Assembly (NCBI GenBank): GCA_002418055.1 | Contig: DIDI01000029.1 | Span: 1-6,194, forward strand | DNA: 6,194 nt | Direction: 5' to 3' | Source of the DNA: Lactobacillus sp. UBA5804 | Lineage (GTDB): Bacteria; Bacillota; Bacilli; Lactobacillales; Lactobacillaceae | Shown here: positions 1 to 6,129 of the stretch, piece by piece | Numbering within the stretch: the stretch's first letter is position 1 | How the letters are laid out: every line of letters begins with the position of its first letter | The notes under the pieces: generated by a model | Seen by the model: the letters and a program-made list of their open reading frames with translations, nothing else | The model's database searches: none | What the model was told of the DNA's origin: nothing | Position numbers and translations under genes: made by a program

Positions 1-24
1 TTAGTTAGTGAGGGGAAAGGTTGA
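1..24 (+). CDS. mutL: End of the upstream MutL ATPase segment, stopped by in-frame TGA
   Basis: The first seven codons read L-V-S-E-G-K-G and are followed by TGA at 22-24, then directly by L-Q-T-A-G-N. Firmicutes MutL proteins have a continuous stretch of the type (S)-x-G-R/K-x-x-L-x-T-A-G-N here, so these codons look like MutL in the same frame as the long ORF downstream. The upstream part of the gene (GHKL ATPase subdomain) lies outside the window. A single base change, for example TTA to TGA, would explain the stop. Only 24 bases are visible, so the assignment rests on a short match. Confidence 0.55.
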   Translation, partial: LVSEGKG

Positions 25-1311
25 TTGCAAACTGCCGGAAATGTGGATCAGCAGCAGACCGTGGCTACGATTTATGGGCGCAACGTGGAAGCAGAGATGC
101 TTCCGTTTGCGACGCAGGATACTGATTTTACGGTCACAGGATTATTGGCGAAGCCGACGTTAACTAGATCTAATCGGCATTTTATGACGTTACTGCTGAA
201 TGGTCGCTACATTACGAATTTGGTGTTAACGAATGCCATTATGACTGGCTATGGCAGTCAGTTGCCCCAGCGCCATTATCCTATTGCGGTGATTAATATT
301 CAGGTTGATCCGCTCCTAGTCGATGTTAACGTCCATCCTACCAAACGTGAGGTGCGTTTATCGAAAGAGACAGCACTGGCACGGTTGCTGATAACGGCTA
401 TTTCTAAGACTTTAACTAACCAGCTAGCACCTAGCAGCGGGCTCACTAACTTGCTTCAAACGGGTCACCCAACGCTGGTTGATCAATTGCGTTTTAATCT
501 GAACCAGCAGGTCGTCGACTCTAAGCGCCCTGAGATTACTAAGCCTAGTACTACGGAGTTAGCATCGTCCGATGCGAAGGAGCCTGACCGCAAGTATGTT
601 TCTATGAAGCAAATTCGTAGTGATGATCGCTATCTTTTAACCGCTAGCTGGGATGCCAATGTGCGCGAGCAGCAGACGTTACGACCATTTCCACTTGATT
701 CGGCTAGCAATGTCGAATCAAGTGCGGCTGCTAAGCTGAGCAATCGCTTGCCACAGTTAACTTATCTAGGGCAATTTGATCGTTATTTATTGGCTAGTGC
801 CGACCATGATTTATATTTATTGGACGCGCCAGCAATCCAGCGCCGGCTGATTTATGAGCGTTTACTGGGTGAACTTACCAATCGTCAGATTAGTCAGCAA
901 CAATTACTTACCCCGCTAGTACTCGATTTTGGTGAACTTGACTTTTTAGAAATCAAAGCCAAATTGCCACTGCTGCGTGAATTGGGACTTTTATTAGCTG
1001 AATTTGGTCAACATAGTTTTATTCTGCACGGCTATCCGAATTTCTTACAGGATAATCAGGAGGCGCGTCTGCGGGAATTAATTGAACTCTTTCTCCATCA
1101 AGATGAAGCTAATCCGGTGAAATGGCGTGAGCGTCTGGCTCGTGATGAAGCTAGACATCAAGCAGCAGCGCGTTCCAAGCTAACGGCTGTTGCTGCTGCC
1201 AGCTTGTTAGCTCAATTGGCAAAGGTTCCAGACCCCTATCATGATCCGGATGGTCAACTAACCTTGGTAGCAATCAATCAACGCGATTTACAAAAAATGT
1301 TTAAACGCTAA
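25..1311 (+). CDS. mutL: DNA mismatch repair protein MutL, transducer plus C-terminal part (N-terminus cut off by TGA)
   Basis: MutL couples mismatch recognition by MutS to strand removal. This 428-residue open frame starts at TTG 25, directly after an in-frame TGA, and lacks the GHKL ATPase subdomain. Residues 1-115 form the S5-like transducer: T-R-S-N-R at 47-51, NGRYI at 59-63, and VDVNVHP-T-K-R-E-VR at 99-111. K107 matches the conserved ATP-contacting lysine. A variable linker (about 135-245) leads to a C-terminal dimerisation domain (about 250-428) ending in DLQKMFKR, the usual Firmicutes ending. The endonuclease motifs are degenerate: D-A-P-A-I-Q-R-R at 267-274 replaces DQHAxxER, and D-P-D-G-Q-L at 407-412 replaces CPHGRP. 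GAGGGG at 10-15 lies 9 nt before TTG 25, so reinitiation is conceivable. Whether the gene is split, a pseudogene or a sequencing artefact cannot be decided here. The MutL identity itself is firm. Confidence 0.85.
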   Translation: MQTAGNVDQQQTVATIYGRNVEAEMLPFATQDTDFTVTGLLAKPTLTRSNRHFMTLLLNGRYITNLVLTNAIMTGYGSQLPQRHYPIAVINIQVDPLLVDVNVHPTKREVRLSKETALARLLITAISKTLTNQLAPSSGLTNLLQTGHPTLVDQLRFNLNQQVVDSKRPEITKPSTTELASSDAKEPDRKYVSMKQIRSDDRYLLTASWDANVREQQTLRPFPLDSASNVESSAAAKLSNRLPQLTYLGQFDRYLLASADHDLYLLDAPAIQRRLIYERLLGELTNRQISQQQLLTPLVLDFGELDFLEIKAKLPLLRELGLLLAEFGQHSFILHGYPNFLQDNQEARLRELIELFLHQDEANPVKWRERLARDEARHQAAARSKLTAVAAASLLAQLAKVPDPYHDPDGQLTLVAINQRDLQKMFKR

Positions 1312-1316
1312 GGAGG
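1309..1316 (+). promoter_or_regulatory. Ribosome binding site of ruvA overlapping the mutL stop codon
   Basis: TAAGGAGG is a near-perfect Shine-Dalgarno and includes the TAA stop of mutL. It ends 4 nt before the ruvA ATG at 1321. No promoter or terminator is visible in the 9-base gap, so ruvA is probably translated from the mutL transcript. Confidence 0.8.
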
Positions 1317-1320
1317 CAAC

Positions 1321-1905
1321 ATGTACGAATACCTATCCGGTCAAATTACCCAAATTACTCCCAGCTATCTGGTGATTGAAGTACAGGGAATTGGGTATAA
1401 AGTTTTTTGTCCTAGTCCGTATGCCTATCACTTAAAGCAAACCGTGCGCATTTATATCGAACAAATTGTGCGTGAGACCGGGGTAATGCTCTACGGCTTT
1501 GAGAGTGCTGAAGATAAAGGGCTGTTCTTAAAGCTATTGAGTGTTTCGGGGATTGGTCCGAAGAGCGCCATTGCGATTATGGCGGCTGAAGACAGTGAAT
1601 CGTTGGCTGCTGCGATTGAACAGGGCGAAATTAAATATTTGACGCAATTTCCTGGTGTTGGTAAAAAAACGGCTTCGCAAATTGTCCTTGATTTAAAAGG
1701 TAAATTGGGTGATTATGTGGCGCGCATTGATCAAACGCCAGCTGAGGATTTGGCCCCTAGCTTAAATGATGCCTTGCTTGCGCTCCTAGCCTTAGGCTAT
1801 ACTCAAAAAGAAGTTAATCGCATCACCCCTAAGTTAGCACAGCTTGATTTAGATTCGGCTGATGCGTATATTAAACGTGGACTAGCCTTACTCTTGAAAC
1901 GGTAA
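1321..1905 (+). CDS. ruvA: Holliday junction branch migration protein RuvA
   Basis: RuvA binds four-way DNA junctions as a tetramer and loads the RuvB motor during recombination and replication fork repair. The 194 residues match the usual family length. The N-terminal OB-fold domain covers about 1-62 (MYEYLSG start, QGIGYKVF at 22-29, MLYGF at 56-60). Two helix-hairpin-helix motifs follow: SVSGIGPKSA at 74-83 and FPGVGKKTA at 110-118, the latter leading into the conserved LDLKGKLG at 123-130. After an acidic linker, the C-terminal RuvB-contacting domain runs about 146-194 (LLALGY at 155-160, then a helical end). It starts 9 nt after mutL behind a strong ribosome binding site and precedes ruvB, the standard arrangement. 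No unusual residues were noticed. Confidence 0.97.
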   Translation: MYEYLSGQITQITPSYLVIEVQGIGYKVFCPSPYAYHLKQTVRIYIEQIVRETGVMLYGFESAEDKGLFLKLLSVSGIGPKSAIAIMAAEDSESLAAAIEQGEIKYLTQFPGVGKKTASQIVLDLKGKLGDYVARIDQTPAEDLAPSLNDALLALLALGYTQKEVNRITPKLAQLDLDSADAYIKRGLALLLKR

Positions 1906-1906
1906 C

Positions 1907-1915
1907 TGATATAAT
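1907..1915 (+). promoter_or_regulatory. Extended -10 promoter for ruvB
   Basis: TGATATAAT carries a consensus TATAAT at 1910-1915 preceded by the TG of an extended -10 element. It lies 2 bases after the ruvA stop. No good -35 hexamer is found at the standard distance (TTGAAA at 1894-1899 is only 10 bp away), but extended -10 promoters do not need one. Transcription would start near 1922 and give a leader of about 23 nt before the ruvB ATG at 1945, allowing ruvB expression independent of mutL-ruvA. Confidence 0.6.
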
Positions 1916-1944
1916 AGAAGCATGATGGGAAGGAAGTGAAGGCC

Positions 1945-2958
1945 ATGAGTGCCAAAGAGGATATTACCAGTAGTGAGTCCAAGGTCGATGAGGCACCGAT
2001 TGAACAGTCACTGCGACCTCAAAGTCTTAAGCAATATTTAGGCCAAGAACGCGTCAAACATGATTTGGCCATCTACATTCAAGCTGCTAAGCAGCGTGAT
2101 GAGGCCCTTGACCATGTCCTTCTCTATGGTCCGCCTGGATTAGGTAAGACAACGTTAGCCTTTGTGATTGCACATGAACTTGGCGTTGAGGTTAAAAGCA
2201 CCAGTGGTCCTGCAATTGAAAAAGCGGGCGATTTAGTGGCATTATTATCGGACCTCAATCCTGGGGATGTGCTCTTTATTGATGAGATTCATCGTCTGGC
2301 CAAGCCGGTCGAAGAAGTTCTCTATTCTGCCATGGAAGACTACTATATTGATATTGTCATTGGTGAAGGACAAACGACTCATGCCGTGCATGTCCCCTTG
2401 CCGCCTTTTACGTTGATTGGCGCGACCACGTTGGCGGGTCAACTTTCTGCACCGCTACGTGATCGTTTCGGGATTGTGGAGCACATGCAATATTACACGG
2501 TGCCAGAACTTGAACAAATTGTGGTCCGCTCGAGTCATGTTTTTCAGACTGAGATTCAGTCGCAAGCGGCCCATGAATTAGCCCGTCGTTCGCGGGGAAC
2601 GCCGCGGGTGGCTAACCGCTTGTTGAAACGCGTCCGTGATTTTGCCGAAGTAGGCGGGGAGCAGACAATTTCGCTTACCACAACTAGTCATGCCCTTGAC
2701 CAGTTGCAAGTCGATGAGCAAGGATTGAATCAGACGGACCGTAAATTGCTAGCAACCATGATTAAAAGTTATCATGGCGGTCCAATAGGGATTCGCACGT
2801 TGGCAGCTAATGTCGGTGAGGATATTGAAACCATTGAGGCGCTGTACGAGCCTTACTTGTTGCAGATGGGCTTTATTGTCATGACACCGCGCGGGCGCAT
2901 GGCAACCGATAAAGCTTATTTACAATTAGGCTTACCCTTGCGCCGGCATGATAAGTGA
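1945..2958 (+). CDS. ruvB: Holliday junction branch migration ATPase RuvB
   Basis: RuvB is the hexameric AAA+ motor that drives branch migration with RuvA. The 337 residues are of family length. Seen in order: SLRPQ-S-L-xx-Y-L-GQ at 22-34, Walker A GPPGLGKTT at 62-70, Walker B LFIDEIH at 110-116, sensor-1 region IGATTLAG at 158-165, arginine-finger segment LRDRFG at 171-176, sensor-2 region ARRSRGTPRVANRL, and the C-terminal winged-helix with TPRGRMAT. Sensor 1 has Leu163 where RuvB proteins normally have Arg. ATG 1945 is preferred over GTG 1936: the AGGAAG at 1931-1936 leaves 8 nt to the ATG, while the GGAAGG element is only 2 nt from the GTG. The GTG would add only Met-Lys-Ala. Expression may come from the mutL-ruvA transcript and from the extended -10 promoter in front. 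Confidence 0.96.
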   Translation: MSAKEDITSSESKVDEAPIEQSLRPQSLKQYLGQERVKHDLAIYIQAAKQRDEALDHVLLYGPPGLGKTTLAFVIAHELGVEVKSTSGPAIEKAGDLVALLSDLNPGDVLFIDEIHRLAKPVEEVLYSAMEDYYIDIVIGEGQTTHAVHVPLPPFTLIGATTLAGQLSAPLRDRFGIVEHMQYYTVPELEQIVVRSSHVFQTEIQSQAAHELARRSRGTPRVANRLLKRVRDFAEVGGEQTISLTTTSHALDQLQVDEQGLNQTDRKLLATMIKSYHGGPIGIRTLAANVGEDIETIEALYEPYLLQMGFIVMTPRGRMATDKAYLQLGLPLRRHDK

Positions 2959-2983
2959 CAAGTAGCCAGAATTTTTGTATGAT
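2955..2983 (+). promoter_or_regulatory. Promoter for yajC, overlapping the ruvB stop
   Basis: GTGACA at 2955-2960 (5 of 6 matches to TTGACA) and TATGAT at 2978-2983 (5 of 6 to TATAAT) are separated by exactly 17 bp. The -35 contains the TGA stop of ruvB. Transcription would begin near 2990, giving a leader of about 44 nt with the AAAGGTGGAG ribosome binding site at 3018-3027. Confidence 0.6.
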
Positions 2984-3033
2984 AATGCTATTGGTAACAA
3001 GACTGATAGAGAAATGTAAAGGTGGAGAACTGA

Positions 3034-3417
3034 ATGACTTTATTTTTAGCAGCAGCTAACGGTGGCGGTCAAAATATGTTGATGATTGTCCTATTTATTG
3101 GCTTAGGACTTTTTACTTATTTTGGGATGTTACGTCCACAAAAAAAGGCTCAACAAAAACGTTTAGACATGATGGGCCAATTAAAACCTGGTGATCAGGT
3201 GGTATTGGTCGATGGTTTGCATGGCAAGGTGGATGCTATCAACGAAGCTGACAAGACGGTGGTGATTGATGCTGACGGTATCTATTTAACTTTTAGTCGT
3301 ATGGCAGTCCGTGAAGTGATTCCTAGTCAACCGGTTGAAACCGATAAAGTAGCTGAACCAGCTGAACCAGTTAAATCGACTGAGGCGCCTGAGTCACAAC
3401 CTGAGGATCATGAATAA
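3034..3417 (+). CDS. yajC: Preprotein translocase accessory subunit YajC
   Basis: YajC is a small single-pass membrane protein associated with the SecDF complex of the Sec export machinery. The 127 residues show a short N-terminal segment, one hydrophobic helix at about 14-33 (NMLMIVLFIGLGLFTYFGML), and the diagnostic R-P-Q-K-K at 34-38. A cytoplasmic domain follows with the typical LKPGDQVV-L-V-D-G-L-H-G pattern. The last 30 residues are an acidic, Pro- and Glu-rich tail with repeated E-P-A-E-P-V-type elements, a variable extension common in lactobacilli. The start at 3034 is supported by AAAGGTGGAG 6-7 nt upstream. The gene has its own likely promoter and ends at a hairpin terminator, so it may be a one-gene transcript. 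The queA and tgt genes often found between ruvB and yajC in Firmicutes are absent. Confidence 0.95.
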   Translation: MTLFLAAANGGGQNMLMIVLFIGLGLFTYFGMLRPQKKAQQKRLDMMGQLKPGDQVVLVDGLHGKVDAINEADKTVVIDADGIYLTFSRMAVREVIPSQPVETDKVAEPAEPVKSTEAPESQPEDHE

Positions 3418-3422
3418 CTATC

Positions 3423-3447
3423 AAGGCGCGCTAGCGCCTTTTGTTTT
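3423..3447 (+). terminator. Rho-independent terminator after yajC
   Basis: AAGGCGC at 3423-3429 pairs perfectly with GCGCCTT at 3434-3440 across a 4-base loop (GCTA), and is followed by TTGTTTT at 3441-3447. It begins 5 bases after the yajC stop. The short G+C-rich stem plus T-run is the classic intrinsic terminator form and separates the ruvB-yajC region from zwf. Confidence 0.88.
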
Positions 3448-3453
3448 GCTAAA

Positions 3454-3470
3454 AATGAGAATGGCTCATT
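3454..3470. repeat. Inverted repeat in the zwf leader
   Basis: AATGAG at 3454-3459 and CTCATT at 3465-3470 form a perfect 6-bp inverted repeat with a 5-base spacer, 13 bases before the zwf ribosome binding site. It has no T-run, so it is not a terminator. It could be an operator half-site pair or a weak leader hairpin. A 6-bp match may also arise by chance. Confidence 0.35.
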
Positions 3471-3483
3471 AAAGAAGCGGCCT

Positions 3484-3490
3484 TAGGAGG
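3484..3490 (+). promoter_or_regulatory. Ribosome binding site of zwf, decides between two start codons
   Basis: TAGGAGG is a strong Shine-Dalgarno. It lies 3 nt before ATG 3494 and 6 nt before ATG 3497. The spacing favours the second ATG, although the two differ by a single residue. Confidence 0.8.
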
Positions 3491-3496
3491 TTTATG

Positions 3497-4948
3497 ATGC
3501 AAGATATTCCAGCAGTGATGATCATTTTCGGTGGTAGCGGCGATTTAGCTCATCGTAAGTTGTATCCAGCGCTATTTAATTTGTATGAACAGGGGCTGTT
3601 ACATGCACATTTTGCCGTGATTGCAACTGCACGGCGGCCTTGGTCGCATGCTTTTTTGCAAGAACAAGTAGCAGATGCAATTCATGAAGTAAATCCAGAA
3701 GTTGATGAGGAACATTTAACGGCTTTTGCGAGTCACTTCTACTATCAGAGTCATGACGTCACAAAAGTTGATCACTACGTTACTTTAAAGAATCTAGCTG
3801 CTAAGCTTGACCAGAAATATCATGCGCAAGGAAATCATGTGTTCTATATGGCAATGGCACCACGCTTTTTTGGCACGATTGCCACCCATATTAATGATCA
3901 ACGCTTAACCAGCACTGGTTTTAATCGCATCGTGGTCGAAAAGCCATTCGGTCGTTCTTTAGAGACAGCTGAAGAGCTCAATCGACAAATTACGGCTTGT
4001 TTTGAAGAAAGTCAGATTTTCCGCATTGATCATTATTTAGGCAAGGAAATGATTCAAAACATTTTGCCGCTGCGTTTTGCGAATCCGCTGATGCGGCAAG
4101 CATGGAATCATGAACAAATTGCCAATATCCAAGTGACTTTAGCTGAACGTTTAGGCGTGGAGGCGCGAGGCGGTTACTATGAGACCGCCGGCGCTTTACG
4201 AGATATGGTGCAAAATCACATTTTTCAAATTGTGACCTTACTGGCGATGCCGGAACCGACTGATCCAAGTGCCAACGCGGTTCATCAGGCTAAGCAGACG
4301 CTACTTGCTAGTCTGCAGCTACCGACGCCAGAACAAGTCAGTCAGCATTTTATTCGTGGTCAATATGCGGCGAGTGATCGCACCTTTGCTTATCGCAATG
4401 AGCCGAATGTCGCGCCCGATTCAACGACAGAAACCTATGTGGCTGGGCAAATCAAGTTTACTGCTGGTCCCTTAGCTGAAGTGCCGATTTACTTCCGCAC
4501 CGGGAAAGCCTTGAAAGAAAAAATGAGCCGAGTCGATGTCGTCTTTAAGCCAGTCAAGTCATTTTATGGTGAAGCCACTGCTAACTATTTAACCATTGAA
4601 TTTGATCCTAAAAATTGCCTGACTTTAAGTCTCAACGGCAAGCAAATTAAAGGACCAGGCTTGCGTCAAGAACAATTTACCTATGCTTTAAGTGATTATG
4701 AAACAAGTATCGTACCAGATGGCTATGAGCGATTGTTGCACGATGTTTTTGTTAATAATTCGGTTAACTTTACCCATTGGGCTGAACTTAAGCGTTATTG
4801 GGAATTCATTGATGCGATTGAGAGCGCTTGGCAAGCGGAAAATGCCACTGGTGAACCCGCAATTGCGCAGTACCCACCATACCACTATGGACCACATAGT
4901 AGCCGAAAGATTTTTGCTACTACGGATATGAAATGGATCTATGGCTAA
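3497..4948 (+). CDS. zwf: Glucose-6-phosphate 1-dehydrogenase
   Basis: This enzyme oxidises glucose 6-phosphate to 6-phosphogluconolactone with NAD(P)+, the first step of the oxidative pentose phosphate (or phosphoketolase) route in the cytoplasm. The 483 residues match the family length. The Rossmann coenzyme-binding motif is IFGGSGDLAHRKLYPAL at 10-26. EKPFGRS follows at about 150. The substrate-binding motif RIDHYLGKE is at 176-184, with D178 and H179 equivalent to Asp177 and His178 of the Leuconostoc mesenteroides enzyme. MVQNH places the catalytic-base histidine at 241 (His240 in that enzyme). YFRTGKAL and the later Y-E-R-L-L-H-D segment are also present. No disruption was seen. Its 3' end overlaps dinB by 8 bases. 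No convincing promoter was found between the yajC terminator and the start; a diverged one or read-through is possible. Confidence 0.97.
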   Translation: MQDIPAVMIIFGGSGDLAHRKLYPALFNLYEQGLLHAHFAVIATARRPWSHAFLQEQVADAIHEVNPEVDEEHLTAFASHFYYQSHDVTKVDHYVTLKNLAAKLDQKYHAQGNHVFYMAMAPRFFGTIATHINDQRLTSTGFNRIVVEKPFGRSLETAEELNRQITACFEESQIFRIDHYLGKEMIQNILPLRFANPLMRQAWNHEQIANIQVTLAERLGVEARGGYYETAGALRDMVQNHIFQIVTLLAMPEPTDPSANAVHQAKQTLLASLQLPTPEQVSQHFIRGQYAASDRTFAYRNEPNVAPDSTTETYVAGQIKFTAGPLAEVPIYFRTGKALKEKMSRVDVVFKPVKSFYGEATANYLTIEFDPKNCLTLSLNGKQIKGPGLRQEQFTYALSDYETSIVPDGYERLLHDVFVNNSVNFTHWAELKRYWEFIDAIESAWQAENATGEPAIAQYPPYHYGPHSSRKIFATTDMKWIYG

Positions 4949-6044
4949 GACGGATTTACTTCCGCGTAATGATGTGCATCGCCGAATTATCCATTTGGAT
5001 ATGGATGCTTTCTATGCGTCGGTGGAATTGCGTGATCATCCGGAATTAGCGGGAAAAGCCGTGGTGGTGGCTTACGATCCGCGTGAACATCATGGTCACG
5101 GTGTCATTACAACCGCTAACTATCAGGCACGCAAGTACGGGGTGGGCAGTGCCATGCCAGCGATTGATGCCGTCCGCTTGGTGCCGGCTAATGAGCTCGT
5201 TTTTGTGCCACCACATTTTGAAAAATATCATGCGGTTTCCAATCAGGTACGCAGCGTTATGCGCGAAGTGACTGATTTAATTGATCCAGTTGCGCTAGAT
5301 GAAGCTTATCTCGACGTGACTCAAAATAAATTAGGCACCTATTCAGCAATTGCTCTAGGTGCATATCTGCAGCGGCGGGTTTATCAAGTCACGGGTCTGA
5401 CTGCTTCGTTTGGCGTTTCTTATAATAAGATTTTGGCCAAGATGGGGTCAGAATATGCCAAGCCGTTTGGTCGGACGATTATTTTGCCAGAGGAAGCGGT
5501 GGCTTTTCTAAGTCAGCAGGATATTGCGACTTTCCCCGGTATTGGTAAAAAAACGCAGGTCATTTTACGCCAGTTGGGTTTGAATACTGGACATGATTTA
5601 CAACAGCAGCCAGTGGAATGGTTCTTACGGCGCTTTAAAAAACAAGGCTATCAAATGGCCATGCATGCTTGGGGCATTGATTTACGTCCGGTTTTGGCCC
5701 ACCGGCAGCGTAAGTCATTGGGCAAAGAGCAAACCTACAATCCGAGTCTGTTCACCCAAAAAGCTGCTTTATCACAATTAGAACAGCAAAGTCAGCGGGT
5801 CAGTGAGGCTTTAAAAAGGCAGCATCTGTCTGCCAGCTGTGTGACCCTGAAAATTCGTAATGCGAAGTTTGAGACGATGACTCACCAGGTTCAACTTAAG
5901 CGTCATAGCGATGATGCGAGCACAATTTATTGGGCTGTCAGAGGGCTCTTTTTACCACTAACGGCATTTTGGACCAGTGGGGTTTGCTTATCTGGGGTTT
6001 CTAGTAGTCAATTGGCAGCAACTACCTACGCCCAAATCGATTAG
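4941..6044 (+). CDS. dinB: DNA polymerase IV (Y-family, DinB), apparently missing its C-terminal clamp-binding end
   Basis: DinB is a Y-family polymerase that copies past damaged DNA and depends on the sliding clamp for access. The 367 residues show IIHLDMDAFYASVE at 16-29 (first catalytic Asp), ALDEAYLDVT at 118-127 with D120 and E121 as metal ligands, ASFGVSYNKILAKMGS, and the thumb helix-hairpin-helix F-PGIGKKT near 198-205. A little-finger domain makes up the last ~110 residues. Deviations: Ala118 where Ser is usual before L-D-E, and G-V-C-L-S-G-V around 347-353 where family members read V-R-L-L/V-G. The protein ends Q-I-D, then TAG, TTT, TAG, so one nonsense codon seems to remove the L-F of a QIDLF clamp motif. 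ATG 4941 overlaps the zwf stop by 8 bases without a clear ribosome binding site, which suggests translational coupling. No LexA-type box was seen nearby. Confidence 0.93.
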   Translation: MAKTDLLPRNDVHRRIIHLDMDAFYASVELRDHPELAGKAVVVAYDPREHHGHGVITTANYQARKYGVGSAMPAIDAVRLVPANELVFVPPHFEKYHAVSNQVRSVMREVTDLIDPVALDEAYLDVTQNKLGTYSAIALGAYLQRRVYQVTGLTASFGVSYNKILAKMGSEYAKPFGRTIILPEEAVAFLSQQDIATFPGIGKKTQVILRQLGLNTGHDLQQQPVEWFLRRFKKQGYQMAMHAWGIDLRPVLAHRQRKSLGKEQTYNPSLFTQKAALSQLEQQSQRVSEALKRQHLSASCVTLKIRNAKFETMTHQVQLKRHSDDASTIYWAVRGLFLPLTAFWTSGVCLSGVSSSQLAATTYAQID

Positions 6045-6047
6045 TTT

Positions 6048-6076
6048 TAGACATCTGAATGTTAATCTACTACAGT
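6048..6076 (+). promoter_or_regulatory. Candidate promoter for the downstream DHH gene
   Basis: TAGACA at 6048-6053 (5 of 6 to TTGACA) and TACAGT at 6071-6076 (4 of 6 to TATAAT) lie 17 bp apart just after the dinB stop. A second -10-like TATACA sits at 6076-6081 but its spacing is poor. The -10 is weak, so this remains a candidate. Confidence 0.4.
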
Positions 6077-6082
6077 ATACAC

Positions 6083-6110
6083 TGGTTTTCTGGTAAACCA
6101 TAGGGTAAAC
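6083..6110. repeat. Inverted repeat and GGTAAAC direct repeat between dinB and the DHH gene
   Basis: TGGTTT at 6083-6088 and AAACCA at 6095-6100 form a perfect 6-bp inverted repeat with a 6-base spacer. GGTAAAC occurs twice, at 6092-6098 and 6104-6110, offset by 12 bp. They lie just downstream of the candidate -10, where an operator would act. No T-run follows directly, so a terminator role is less likely. Confidence 0.4.
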
Positions 6111-6129
6111 ATTTTTAAGGAGTAAACAA

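Noticed and set aside
12..27. Programmed frameshift or stop read-through explaining the mutL TGA.
   Set aside because: The run GGGGAAA is not a canonical slippery heptamer, the frame before and after the stop is the same so a single shift would not help, and no read-through context is evident.
3441..3472. Promoter for zwf.
   Set aside because: TTGTTT at 3441-3446 and CATTAA at 3467-3472 each match consensus at only three positions and the spacing is 20 bp, so no promoter was called.
3990..4268. Minus-strand open frame of 92 codons inside zwf.
   Set aside because: It lies wholly inside a well-conserved gene, has no ribosome binding site or recognisable domain, and is a shadow frame. The same applies to the other short frames inside ruvB, zwf and dinB.
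6083..6115. Terminator after dinB.
   Set aside because: The 6-bp A+T-rich stem is weak and the T-run comes 10 bases after the stem, so it does not fit an intrinsic terminator.
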